49,103 nucleotides of DNA, taken from Helicobacter vulpis (GTDB lineage: Bacteria > Campylobacterota > Campylobacteria > Campylobacterales > Helicobacteraceae). Position numbers and translations under genes: made by a program. Position 1 is the first letter of the stretch. Each line of letters opens with the position of its first letter. The DNA lies in contig NZ_QXQT01000014.1 of the NCBI RefSeq assembly GCF_003660395.1, forward strand, positions 1-49,103, given 5' to 3'. Below are positions 26,160 to 35,115 of the stretch, piece by piece. The notes beneath the pieces were generated by a model. It was not told where the DNA came from, made no database searches, and saw nothing but the letters and a program-made list of their open reading frames with translations.

Positions 26160-26902
26160 AGCGCATTTTTAAACATGATTTTTTAGAGAGTTACCCTAGC
26201 ATTGTGGGCACGCAGGTATTTTTATGTGGCTGTATGGTGTTGATTAGCGCAGACTGGCTGGCTTTAGAGCTGTTAGGCGGGGTGTTGGTTTTTCTAGGGA
26301 GTTGTGTTTTAGCCCTGTGTCTGACTTTGGCTTTTTTGCGATCCTTGTTTGAAAAGCTCTTTGGTCAAGAGGCATATTTGACTTGGAGTTTGCCCTTGAA
26401 TGTGGATCACATCTTATTGCCTAAACTGGCCATCAATCTCTTTTGGATCGTGCTAGGCTTGCTCTTTTTGCTCCTAGCCCTTGCGCTCTCTTTTGCGCTC
26501 AACAATGGCCCAGATTTTTTCAGTGCCTTTTTAAGCGCGCTGACTCAAAACTGCGTACGCTTTGGCAAACACGCCTTTATTTTATTGCTCTTCTTTGCCC
26601 TGTTGTATTTGAAAATTCTCTTGGTACTGAGTGTGTTGCATGCCTTTAAGCTCAAGTCCTTGCCCAAACTCACGGGGTTAGCCCTCTTTATCCTCTTGAG
26701 TGTAATCTTGGACATCCCTACACGCTGGCTCTACCAATTCTACCAACAAAGTCTAGATTATGGCTATTTAGAGTTTTACTTGAGCCTCCCTTTTTTAGAA
26801 ACGCGCGCGATGGTATGGTTTTGGCTCTTAGAGAGTAGCAAGGTGATCGCGCTTTACTGGGGAAGTCGTTGGCTACTGGTTAAGTACTTAAGTTTAGAAT
26901 AA
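26156..26902 (+). CDS. ABC transporter membrane subunit
   Basis: 248 residues with about six hydrophobic helices and no periplasmic binding protein nearby. It starts at ATG 26156 rather than 26147: AAGGA at 26142-26146 abuts the first ATG but is nine bases from the second. It belongs with the ATPase just upstream. No conserved family motif beyond the ABC-2-type topology is recognised, and the helices are unusually Leu-rich (LLFLLLALALSFALN). Confidence 0.75.
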   Translation: MKRIFKHDFLESYPSIVGTQVFLCGCMVLISADWLALELLGGVLVFLGSCVLALCLTLAFLRSLFEKLFGQEAYLTWSLPLNVDHILLPKLAINLFWIVLGLLFLLLALALSFALNNGPDFFSAFLSALTQNCVRFGKHAFILLLFFALLYLKILLVLSVLHAFKLKSLPKLTGLALFILLSVILDIPTRWLYQFYQQSLDYGYLEFYLSLPFLETRAMVWFWLLESSKVIALYWGSRWLLVKYLSLE

Positions 26903-26916
26903 GAGAAAGGATTGCG

Positions 26917-27207
26917 ATGCGATGGGTTCTTTTGAGTTTGCTATTGGTGGGCGCGCACGCCCAAAGCGGCTATTGTAGCAGTGAATGCGAGGGGAGTCCA
27001 AGTGAGCGTTTGCCCCCTATGGAGTTTCACATGAGCTTCCCCCATTCTGTAGAACATTACCGCGACCACCCTCATGAACGCGCCAAGATGCTCAGACGTT
27101 GTCAAGAAGCCTTCCATTCCGCGCTCAAGATCAATGTCATGACCAAAACCTTTAAGCGCGACTGCGCCAACGCCAAGCAAGCCGATTTGCTAGGCCCCAC
27201 CCCCTAG
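26917..27207 (+). CDS. EexN-like small exported protein
   Basis: 96 residues. Signal peptide MRWVLLSLLLVGAHA, then VEHYRDHPHERAKMLRRCQ and FKRDCANAKQAD. HY..HP.ER..ML..C followed by DC.NA is the pattern of EexN-family proteins, known from conjugative entry exclusion and common as single genes in Campylobacterota. Two further Cys (residues 20 and 24) lie just after the predicted cleavage; no clear lipobox. GAAAGGA precedes the ATG. No conjugation genes are nearby, so entry exclusion is not implied here. Confidence 0.6.
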   Translation: MRWVLLSLLLVGAHAQSGYCSSECEGSPSERLPPMEFHMSFPHSVEHYRDHPHERAKMLRRCQEAFHSALKINVMTKTFKRDCANAKQADLLGPTP

Positions 27208-27209
27208 GG

Positions 27210-27344
27210 CTACTTTTGTTCGGGTTGCCAGATCGTCTTTTCAGAGGGCTTGTAGTCTTTTTCATCCTCTAAGATCTGCGCCTTTGTCTCTGCACACGCG
27301 TTTAAGAACAAAACCACCACCCCAGCCAGTAACCACCAACGCAT
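27210..27344 (-). CDS. 44-residue lipoprotein
   Basis: Small gene read on the minus strand: MRWWLLAGVVVLFLNAC is a lipoprotein signal with lipobox LNAC (lipidated Cys17). The 28-residue mature part is charged (ETKAQILEDEKDYK, then PSEKTIWQPEQK). AAAGGA lies seven bases before the ATG. It ends three bases from the convergent EexN-like gene, whose own N-terminus (MRW..L) is similar. A small protein also neighbours the DAHP synthase gene in H. pylori (HP0135); correspondence is not verified. Confidence 0.7.
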   Translation of the reverse strand: MRWWLLAGVVVLFLNACAETKAQILEDEKDYKPSEKTIWQPEQK

Positions 27345-27452
27345 ACCAAGTCCTTTAAATGATAATCTCTATGGGTACTTTGACACAATTCCAAAGGTTG
27401 ATGCCCCAACCCCAAGGGTATAACCCCTTGATTGCAGGGCAGATATTAGCAC

Positions 27453-27517
27453 AAGGCTACTAATGCTAGCCTTATATCCCCATAGCTAAAGCTAGGGCTT
27501 TAGCGTGCGGTTGGTAA
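27453..27517 (-). mobile_element. IS608-like (IS200/IS605 family) left-end remnant
   Basis: Reading the minus strand: TTAC (27517-27514), a spacer, AAAG (27501-27498), then CCCTAGCTTTAGCTATGGGG (27497-27478). The last is, as I recall it, almost exactly the IS608 subterminal hairpin bound by TnpA: stems CCC/GGG and TAGC/GCTA, with an extrahelical T. In IS608 the left cleavage site is TTAC and the guide tetranucleotide is AAAG at the hairpin foot; both are here. A second perfect hairpin, AAGGCTA-N7-TAGCCTT, follows at 27453-27473. No tnpA or tnpB is present within the window. It occupies much of the 182-base gap between the lipoprotein and DAHP synthase genes. Confidence 0.6.
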
Positions 27518-27526
27518 CCAAAAACC

Positions 27527-28873
27527 CTAATGATGCGCCGTTTTACTATTGGTTTTCAACATGTCTGCCAACAAGAACGCCAATTCAAGGGCTTGGGTGG
27601 CGTTGAGCCTAGGGTCGCACTGGGTGTGGTAATTGGATTCTAGTGCGTCTTCTGTGATGGCTTGCGAACCCCCAATGCACTCTGTAACATCGCGTCCGGT
27701 CATCTCCAAGTGAATCCCCCCCACACAACCCCCTTGGGCGTGTTGGATAGCAAAAAATTCCTTGACCTCGTGCAAAATATGCGCAAAGGATCGCGTCTTA
27801 ACCCCCGTTTTGGTCTTGATGGTGTTGCCATGCATGGGGTCGCACACCCATACGATGGCTTGGCGCGCCTCTAAAATGCCCTTCAAAAGGGGGGGAAATT
27901 TGGCGCGCAATTGGGGACCCATGCGTACAATAAAACTCAAGCGCCCGGGCTGGTTATAGGGGTTGAGTGCCTTGCAAAGCCCTAAGAGCTGTTCTAAGGT
28001 GCTATTAGGACCAATCTTTACCCCAATGGGGTTATCCACTCCCCTTAAAAACTCTACATGGGCTTGATCCAACCCTCTAGTGCGCTCCCCAATCCAGAGC
28101 ATGTGTGCAGAACAGCCATACCATTTAGAGGTCAAACTATCTTGACGCGTTAGGGCCTCTTCGTAGTGGAGCAATAATGCCTCGTGGCTGGTGTAAAAAT
28201 CTGTCTCTTTTAGAGTGGGCAAATTGGCCACCCCGCAGGCTTGCATGAAATCTAGAGCTTGGGTGATTTGCATGGCCAAGGCCTCGTATTGCTGGCCAAA
28301 GCTATTGTTTTTTACGAAATCTAAATTCCAGCGGTGGATCTCGGCCAAATCCGCCAAGCCCCCCTTAGCAAAGGCGCGCAATAAATTCAACGTAGCCGCG
28401 CTTTGGTGGTAGCCCTGTAGCAGTCTTTGGGGATCGGCTTGGCGCGCATTGGTGTCCATACTGTTGACCATATCGCCCCGATAAATGGGGACCTCCACCC
28501 CCCCCACGCGCTCGCTCTCTTGGCTTCTGGGTTTGGCAAATTGCCCGGCAATGCGCCCCACTTTGATCACCGGACAACGCCCCCCAAAGGCCAAGACCAC
28601 ACTCATTTGTAAAATGACCTTGAAGAGGTCCCTAATCCCATCCGCGCTAAAAGCCTCAAAACTCTCGGCGCAATCCCCCCCCTGCAATAAAAACGCCCTG
28701 CCCTGAGCGGCCTCTTTGAGCGCCTCTTTCAAGGTACGGATTTCCTTAGCAAAGACCAGGGGCGGGTAACTTCTAAGGGTTTTTTCCACCGCTTCTAAAG
28801 CCCTTAAGTCGGGATAGTCTGGTTGTTGTAAAATGGGAAAATTACGCCATGATTGTGCATGCCATGCTTGCAT
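27527..28873 (-). CDS. aroG: Class II 3-deoxy-7-phosphoheptulonate (DAHP) synthase
   Basis: First step of the shikimate pathway: phosphoenolpyruvate plus erythrose-4-phosphate. 448 residues of the plant/mycobacterial-type class II family. Motifs are LLQGGDCAE (metal Cys), [21 protein letters not shown]-like [19 protein letters not shown] and [18 protein letters not shown] 28873, with GAGG upstream, is better than the GTG at 28879, which overlaps ruvA. It follows ruvA by two bases. Orthologue HP0134. Other symbols used: aroF, aroH. Confidence 0.94.
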   Translation of the reverse strand: MQAWHAQSWRNFPILQQPDYPDLRALEAVEKTLRSYPPLVFAKEIRTLKEALKEAAQGRAFLLQGGDCAESFEAFSADGIRDLFKVILQMSVVLAFGGRCPVIKVGRIAGQFAKPRSQESERVGGVEVPIYRGDMVNSMDTNARQADPQRLLQGYHQSAATLNLLRAFAKGGLADLAEIHRWNLDFVKNNSFGQQYEALAMQITQALDFMQACGVANLPTLKETDFYTSHEALLLHYEEALTRQDSLTSKWYGCSAHMLWIGERTRGLDQAHVEFLRGVDNPIGVKIGPNSTLEQLLGLCKALNPYNQPGRLSFIVRMGPQLRAKFPPLLKGILEARQAIVWVCDPMHGNTIKTKTGVKTRSFAHILHEVKEFFAIQHAQGGCVGGIHLEMTGRDVTECIGGSQAITEDALESNYHTQCDPRLNATQALELAFLLADMLKTNSKTAHH

Positions 28874-28875
28874 AT

Positions 28876-29427
28876 TCACCTCAATTGTTGCAATGCTTGT
28901 TTGATGATTTCTTGGGTGTTGAGCCCTGCGGGCAAGCCCGCACAGACTTTATGCACCACATCGCTTTTAAAACCCAAACTCTCTAAAGCCAATGCCGCCT
29001 CTGTGGCGTGGGGGTTAGGGGCTATGCCAAAGGCTAAATACCCTTCCAAATCTAGCATGATCTTGCCGGCTAATTTCTTTCCCACCCCGGGCACCTTTTG
29101 TAAACCCCTGAGATCATGAGCTTTCAACAAAGCGCCAAATTCTGGCGCGCCATATAGGGAGAGCACGCTCAAGGCAACCCTAGCCCCCACGCCATTGATC
29201 TTTAGCAGGCGTTCAAAAAGCGCGCGCTCTTCTGGTTGTAAAAATCCATAGAGATCGTGCGCGTCCTCTTTAAAAATGCAAGTGGTGTATAAACGTGCCT
29301 CCTGCCCCTCTTGCAAGAGCGCGCTAGCGCGCAAGCTCACATGCACCCCATAGATCACTCCGCTGACATTCAGAGTGATAAAGGTGGGTTCTATCCCCTC
29401 TACATTCCCCACAAGCCCCACGATCAC
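28876..29427 (-). CDS. ruvA: Holliday-junction DNA-binding protein RuvA
   Basis: 183 residues; tetrameric junction-binding subunit of RuvAB. An N-terminal OB fold ([10 protein letters not shown]) with acidic pin residues, two helix-hairpin-helix motifs ([17 protein letters not shown] and [15 protein letters not shown]), and a C-terminal RuvB-binding domain ([10 protein letters not shown]). It overlaps the FapA-like gene by 4 bases upstream and leads into the DAHP synthase. Orthologue HP0883. Confidence 0.96.
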   Translation of the reverse strand: MIVGLVGNVEGIEPTFITLNVSGVIYGVHVSLRASALLQEGQEARLYTTCIFKEDAHDLYGFLQPEERALFERLLKINGVGARVALSVLSLYGAPEFGALLKAHDLRGLQKVPGVGKKLAGKIMLDLEGYLAFGIAPNPHATEAALALESLGFKSDVVHKVCAGLPAGLNTQEIIKQALQQLR

Positions 29428-31249
29428 GCGCCATCCTCAAAGCTCACTTGCCGTTTGGCGCGCACTAGAGAAACCCCATCTAGTTTAAAATCTACCATCT
29501 CCCCGCTTTCTGTCTGTAAACTCTGGTTGCTGCGCCCCGTGTAGAGGCGATTGCATGTAATGGTGTTGAAAGCTGTCCATGCGCCTTTGGCGAACAACCG
29601 CGTACCGCGCATATTAGACTCCAAAGAAACCAAGCGATCCAAGAACCCCCGATTGAGCTCTTGAATCTTAAGCACATAGAGGCGCAAAATCTTAATGCGG
29701 CGCAGGCAATCCATAAAATCGTAATACGTGCGCTGGATCGACTCGTCTTCCATCAAGAGTTTGCGTGTGGCTGCGTCCGCGCTCTTGATCTTATCAATGG
29801 TGGCTTGGTTTTGTTGTAAGAAGAAATTGAGTTTTTGGTATTGGGTCATCACCTTTTGGGCTTTCTCTTTGTAAATGGCCATCTCGTCCTTAGTTTCTTC
29901 TAGAATACGTTTGCTTTGGGGATCCGCAAAGGCAGAAAAGCAAAAGGTGTTTTCACTCCCATCGATGTGATCCACGACACATTTGCTAGAAAAATAAAAG
30001 GTGTTATTGGATTTGAGTTGTTGCATGCTAATTTCTCGAGCAAAGATCTGCGACCCACTGCCCGCGTCGATCTCGCAAGTTTGGGCGATAATCGTACCTC
30101 TGTCAGCGTATTTGCAAATCACCTTATTGCCCCGACAAGTGCCCTTATTGTTGTTAACAAAGATTTCATCGGCTTCCACACTGCTATCATTGTGCAATTG
30201 CCCCTCTACGATCACCTTTTTAGCCACTAAATTGACATTTTTGCCCACATTACCCTTAACATGGATTTCTCCAGCTTCGATGCGCAAATTGCTCTCAATG
30301 GCATTATCGATCTCGTTTTTAGCCCCAATGCGGAGCACCATGCCATTTTGCACCCCCCCTAAGAACATGGGTGTATTGGTACTTTTCATCTCAATGTAAC
30401 TATCTTTAGTGAAACTCTTTAGCGCATTGCCCACCACAGCCACATACTGCGCAATCTTAGAAAAATAGACCATCTTCTGGGGGCCTTCTTTGAGCTCGAA
30501 AGCATCGCTGTTACATTCAAAGACGGGCGGGATGGGCTTTTCCTCCTTCACCTTAACAAATTGCCCCAAGAGATTGGGCCCACTGGCCCCGGCAATGGGC
30601 TTGACATACTCCAAGACCGCATCCCCCACGCCCGCCCCAAAGATCGAATTGGCTGGGGCCTTTTGGGCGTTCTTTTCTTCCCAAACTTTTTTCAAGATGA
30701 AATTCACATGCCCTTGTTTGTTAGGACGATACAGAGCGCGTTTGAGCAAGATTCTCTCTGGGTGTAACCCCAATTTCATGCAACGCTCAATTTCCTTGCG
30801 CAGGCTGGCATGCTGGGCTTCCATTTGGCGCAATAAAATCTTTTGGTGTGCCATTGTGCCTTCTATGGAGGTGCAAATTTCTTTAAACAACCCCTCATCT
30901 TCTACAATCACAAAAGGACTCTCAAAGATCACATAGAGTTCATCGCCCTCTTTAGAGAGTTCTAAATTGAAAAAGTAATCAAACAAGCGCTTTCTAATGC
31001 AGATGTCATAGCGCTGAATCACTTCTACCTGTTTATCATTAAAAAACACATCGTCATCAATGCGTTTGACCTCTCTCTCCTCCAAAAGTTTAAAGACATC
31101 TTTGGGGTTGTGCGCACCAATGTGTGTACCTTAAGTAGGTCAAACCATATATCTTCTACTTCCATTCCATGCGCTTGCGCGACTTTTTCTAATTCCAATT
31201 GGATGTCAGCGCAATCCAACACTGTCTTAGAGTAAAATTCACCTGCCAA
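29424..31249 (-). pseudogene. FapA/DUF342-family protein, reading frame broken by one base
   Basis: DUF342/FapA proteins are cytoplasmic polymer-forming beta-helix proteins with coiled coils, implicated in flagellar assembly. The main frame (31085-29424) encodes the DUF342 body with beta-solenoid repeats (IEAGEIHVKGNVGKNV, VVAKKVIVEGQLHND) and a C-terminal coiled coil. The N-terminal domain (TVLDCADIQLELEKVAQ, WFDLLKVHTLV) lies in another frame ending at 31025. One extra base at the C4 tract 31107-31104 joins them as TTPKDVFKLLEEREVK and gives 608 residues. The junction is C_CCA_AAG (31106-31100, minus), a canonical -1 slippery heptamer. The likely start is TTG 31249 behind AAGGAG. The type call is provisional: it may be intact in the cell. 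Confidence 0.75.
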
Positions 31250-31327
31250 AATGCACTCCTTTGTGTCATCCTCGCGTATTCTAATACACATCGGCTAAAA
31301 GCACAATACTGGTTAATCTTTTTAGAC

Positions 31328-31333
31328 TAAAAT
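31328..31333 (+). promoter_or_regulatory. -10 element of murJ
   Basis: TAAAAT 22 bases before the GTG at 31355. Start of transcription near 31340 would leave almost no leader for the ATG at 31343, but about 15 bases for the GTG. Confidence 0.45.
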
Positions 31334-31354
31334 TATCCTTTTATGGGGGTTTTG

Positions 31355-32797
31355 GTGTTCAAAAAGTTTTTTTTGACCAATAGTTCAGGGATTTTATGCT
31401 CTAGAATTGCCGGATTCGTGCGGGATCTGTTGAGCGCGTCCATTTTAGGGAGCGGGGTTTATAGCGATATTTTCTTTGTGGCCTTCAAATTCCCCAATCT
31501 CTTTCGGCGCATCTTTGCTGAAGGGGCGTTTAGCCAAAGTTTTATGCCCGCCTTCATCCACAGCCGCCATAAGGCTAGTTTTAGCTTGAGCGTGTTGGGC
31601 ATTTTTAGCGCCTTGCTTCTTGTGCTGTGCGCGCTTGTGCACTCTAACGCGCTCTTTTTTACAAAATTACTAGCCTTTGGCTTTAGCGCACACACCATCA
31701 CGCTCGCCCAAGACATCGTGGCCTTAAATTTTTGGTACTTGCTCTTGGTGTTCTTGAGCACCTTTTTTAGCACCCTATTGCAATACAAAAATAGCTTCTT
31801 TGTGAGCGCGTACCATACGATTCTGCTCAATATGGGCATGATCGCTGGGCTGCTCTTGGGCAAGGATAGGACTTCTTTAGAGGTGGTTTACTATTTGAGC
31901 TATGGGGTGCTTTGGGGCGGAGTGGCGCAGGTGTGTGCGCATTTCTACCCCCTGTATGCGCTGGGGTTTTTCAAGCTGTTTTACTTGGGCTTTAAACATG
32001 GCTTCAAGCGCGCTAAAAGCCCCACTCAAGGCACTCTAAAGGGGGAGTTAGCCCGTTTTTTTAAACAATTCTTCCCTAGTGTGTTGGGCAATTCAGCCAG
32101 CCAACTCTCCGCCTTTTTGGACACTTTCTTAGCCTCCTTTTTGAGCGCGGGGAGTATTTCCTATCTCTACTACGCCAACCGCATTTTTCAATTACCCCTA
32201 GCCCTCTTTGCCATTGCCATCTCAACTGCCCTATTTCCCACCATCGCCAAAGCCCTTAAGAATCGCCAACACGCCCAAGCCCAAGCGCACATGCAAACAG
32301 CGTTCAATTTCTTAACTTTTATGCTATTGGCCTCCAGTTTGGGGGGGATTGTGTTGAGCGAGCCCATTGTCGCCTTGCTCTTTGAGCATGGGCATTTTGG
32401 CGCGCAGGACACCCTGCAGAGCGCGGCGGTCTTTGAAATGTATCTCTTGGGGCTCTTGCCCTTTGGGCTGTCTAAGATTTTTGCGCTATGGCTTTACGCA
32501 CAGGGGCAACAACTCCGCGCAGCCAAGATCACGCTTGTTTCCCTCGTGTTTGGCGCGCTCGCTTCGTTGGTATGCATGCACTATTTGCAAGCGCGCGGGT
32601 TGGCCCTAGCAAGCAGTTTGACCGGATACATGCTCTGTGCCTTGAACATTAGGGCTTTTGGATTTAAGCGCTTTTTGGGCATGATCGCGCTCAAGCAAGG
32701 GATCTGGCTAGTGGGCTTGCTCGCTTTAGAAGCCCTTGTGTTGGCCTTGTTTCTATGGTGCTTACAAGGATGGACGCTATTTTATCACTTCACTTAA
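31355..32797 (+). CDS. murJ: Lipid II flippase MurJ
   Basis: 480 residues and about 14 helices (MOP superfamily). The N-terminus, FKKFFLTNSSGILCSRIAGFVRD, contains the conserved SR..GF.RD, followed by DIFFVAFKFPNLFRRIFAEGAFSQSF. It moves lipid II across the cytoplasmic membrane for peptidoglycan assembly. GTG 31355 is chosen: GGGGG lies upstream and H. pylori MurJ begins at the same residue. ATG 31343 would add four residues. Gene order FapA-like/murJ/cysS matches HP0884-HP0886. Together with murG the window carries both ends of lipid II completion and export. Confidence 0.93.
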   Translation: MFKKFFLTNSSGILCSRIAGFVRDLLSASILGSGVYSDIFFVAFKFPNLFRRIFAEGAFSQSFMPAFIHSRHKASFSLSVLGIFSALLLVLCALVHSNALFFTKLLAFGFSAHTITLAQDIVALNFWYLLLVFLSTFFSTLLQYKNSFFVSAYHTILLNMGMIAGLLLGKDRTSLEVVYYLSYGVLWGGVAQVCAHFYPLYALGFFKLFYLGFKHGFKRAKSPTQGTLKGELARFFKQFFPSVLGNSASQLSAFLDTFLASFLSAGSISYLYYANRIFQLPLALFAIAISTALFPTIAKALKNRQHAQAQAHMQTAFNFLTFMLLASSLGGIVLSEPIVALLFEHGHFGAQDTLQSAAVFEMYLLGLLPFGLSKIFALWLYAQGQQLRAAKITLVSLVFGALASLVCMHYLQARGLALASSLTGYMLCALNIRAFGFKRFLGMIALKQGIWLVGLLALEALVLALFLWCLQGWTLFYHFT

Positions 32798-32805
32798 GGG
32801 CATAG

Positions 32806-34224
32806 ATGCAACCCCTCTACATTTACGACAGCCGCCAAAAGCAAAAGGTGCTTTTTCAACCCATTCAAGACCATCAAGTCAAAATCTATATTTGTGGCCC
32901 CACAGTGTATGACTATTCCCACCTAGGGCATGCCCGAAGTGCGATCGCCTTTGATCTGCTCAGACGCACTTTAGAACTGAGCGGTTATGCCGTGCAGGTG
33001 GTGAAGAATTTTACCGACATTGATGATAAGATCATCGCCAAAGCCAAACAAGAACACCTAGACATCTATAGCCTGAGCGCGCGCTTCATGCAAAGCTATC
33101 TAGAAGACATGCAGGCTTTGGGCGTGCAACGCGCGCATTTAGAGCCCAAGGCAAGCGCGCATTTAGAGGCCATCGCCCAGATGATCCAAGCCCTCTTAAA
33201 AAAGGGGCATGCTTATAAAACCGGCAATGGGGACATCTATTTAGACACCAGCACCGATCGCGCCTATGGCACTTTGAGCGCGCATTTCTTAGACCAAGAG
33301 AGCGTAAGTCGTTTAGAAGACAACCCACAAAAACGCCATGAAAAGGACTTCGCGCTGTGGAAGGCCTATAAGGGGGGGGATGATTTGGGCTTTGAGAGCG
33401 TGTTGGGCAAGGGGCGGCCCGGTTGGCATATTGAATGCTCGGCGATGATCTTTGCCAATCTGGCCTATCTCAATCAACCCTACCAAATTGACATCCACGG
33501 GGGGGGATCAGACCTCTTCTTCCCCCATCATGAAAATGAAGCCTCCCAAACGCGTTGCGCCTTTGATCAAGAACTCGCCAAGTATTGGGTGCATAATGGT
33601 TTTGTGAATGTCTTGGGCGAAAAGATGAGCAAGAGTTTGGGCAATAGTTTTTACATCAAGGACGCTTTGCAAGTCTATGATGGCGAGATCTTGCGCAATT
33701 ATCTCTTAGGTGTGCATTACCGCGCGATTCTGCACTTCAACGAAGAGGATTTGCGCATGGCCAAAAAGCGTTTGGACAAGCTCTATCGTCTCAAAAAGCG
33801 CGCCTTGCAACTCACTGCGCCTCTAGATTTGCCCCCCCCAAGCGATCCCTTTGCTAGCGCCCTGCTAGAGTGCATGCGCGATGATTTGAATATCTCCAAA
33901 GCCCTGAGCGTGCTAGAAGAATATCTCCACATCGCTAACGATCAACTCAATAGCCCTCACAAACAGAACGCCAAACAGGTGTTACAGGATTTGGCCTTTG
34001 TGGACGCGCTGCTGGGTTTGGGGGGTAAAGACCCCATTCTTTACTTCCAGTTGGGTGTGGATCAAACGCTTAAAACCCATATTGAAGCCCAGATCGCCCT
34101 GCGTTTGCAGGCCAAAAAGGCTAGGGATTTTGCGCGCGCCGATCGCATTCGAGAAGATCTAGCCAAGCTAGGGATTGCCTTAATGGACACCCCCACTACC
34201 ACCACTTGGGAAAGATTATCTTGA
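32806..34224 (+). CDS. cysS: Cysteinyl-tRNA synthetase
   Basis: Class I synthetase of 472 residues. Zinc and active-site motifs: CGPTVYDYSHLGHARS (HIGH equivalent HLGH), WHIECSAM, and HHENEASQ. KMSKSLGN is the second ATP motif, near residue 275. The C-terminal helical DALR and anticodon regions end TPTTTTWERL. The ATG lies eight bases after murJ. Orthologue HP0886. Confidence 0.96.
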   Translation: MQPLYIYDSRQKQKVLFQPIQDHQVKIYICGPTVYDYSHLGHARSAIAFDLLRRTLELSGYAVQVVKNFTDIDDKIIAKAKQEHLDIYSLSARFMQSYLEDMQALGVQRAHLEPKASAHLEAIAQMIQALLKKGHAYKTGNGDIYLDTSTDRAYGTLSAHFLDQESVSRLEDNPQKRHEKDFALWKAYKGGDDLGFESVLGKGRPGWHIECSAMIFANLAYLNQPYQIDIHGGGSDLFFPHHENEASQTRCAFDQELAKYWVHNGFVNVLGEKMSKSLGNSFYIKDALQVYDGEILRNYLLGVHYRAILHFNEEDLRMAKKRLDKLYRLKKRALQLTAPLDLPPPSDPFASALLECMRDDLNISKALSVLEEYLHIANDQLNSPHKQNAKQVLQDLAFVDALLGLGGKDPILYFQLGVDQTLKTHIEAQIALRLQAKKARDFARADRIREDLAKLGIALMDTPTTTTWERLS

Positions 34225-34264
34225 ACGTAAGCGACAAACCCTACTTGTAAAGTTAGGAACATCC

Positions 34265-35112
34265 ATGCTTAGTATTGCCCATAGTCCGGATGCGGACGAT
34301 GTTTTTATGTTTTATGCGATCGCTTTTGGTTGGGTGGATCTGCCCAAAGCTTTTAGCCACCACGCCCTAGACATTGAAACCCTCAACACCCAAGCCCTGC
34401 AGGGCGCATATGACATCAGCGCGATCTCTTTTGGGCTCTACCCACTCATCGCCGATCAATACGCCCTCTTGGGCTGTGCGGCTAGCTTTGGGCAGGGGTA
34501 TGGACCTAAGCTCATCCGCAAAGCCTCTAAAAAGCTCAAAAAACATTTTAAAGTCGCTCTAAGTGGGCGTTACACCACTAACGCCTTGCTCTTTAGGCTT
34601 TACTACCCGCATGCGCGCGTGATCTATAAAAATTTCTTAGAGATTGAGGGGGCGGTCTTGAGTGGGGAGGTAGACGCGGGGGTGCTCATTCATGAGAGTA
34701 TTTTAGATTTTCACCCGGATCTAGTGGTAGAAAAAGAGATTTGGGAGGTGTGGTGTGAGCTCTCTAATTCAGAATTACCCCTGCCCTTAGGCGGATGGTA
34801 CTGCGCCGCTCCATCCCCTTAATCCAAGCCATCGCCCTAGAAAAAAAACTCACCCAAGCCATTGACCTAGCCTTAGCCCACTCTGGGCTGCTCTCTACCA
34901 TGCTCATAGAAAGGGGTTTAGTACGCGTACAGGCAGACAATCTAGCCACTTATTTAACACTCTATGCCAATGCAAGTCGCTTGAGTGAGGCACAGATTCA
35001 AGGGCTCAATGCCCTTTTTGATTTGGGTTTTCAACATGGGCTCTATCCCGCCCCCTTGCGCACACAGGACTACTTGATCCCAAAGCGTTACCATAGCTTG
35101 AGGTTTTCTTAA
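34265..35112 (+). pseudogene. mqnD: MqnD, 1,4-dihydroxy-6-naphthoate synthase, split by one base
   Basis: Last dedicated ring-forming step of the futalosine menaquinone pathway, converting cyclic dehypoxanthinyl futalosine to dihydroxynaphthoate. The first frame (34265-34822) has SPDADDVFMFYAI, ISFGLYP and the conserved His in GVLIHES, and runs to LPLPLGG before an early stop. The other frame, from 34795, continues MVLRRSIPLIQAIALEK, LLSTMLIERGLVRV and NALFDLGFQHG to the normal family end. One added base at GGCGG(G)ATGG (34790-34797) gives 282 residues, the usual length. AGGA precedes the ATG. Menaquinone is normally essential in Helicobacter, so a read error or a compensating mechanism is more likely than true loss. 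Confidence 0.8.
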
Positions 35113-35115
35113 GCC

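Noticed and set aside
27372-27392. GAATTGTGTCAA (minus strand) as an IS608 right end.
   Set aside because: GAAT and TCAA are present but there is no hairpin between them, and the true right end has one.
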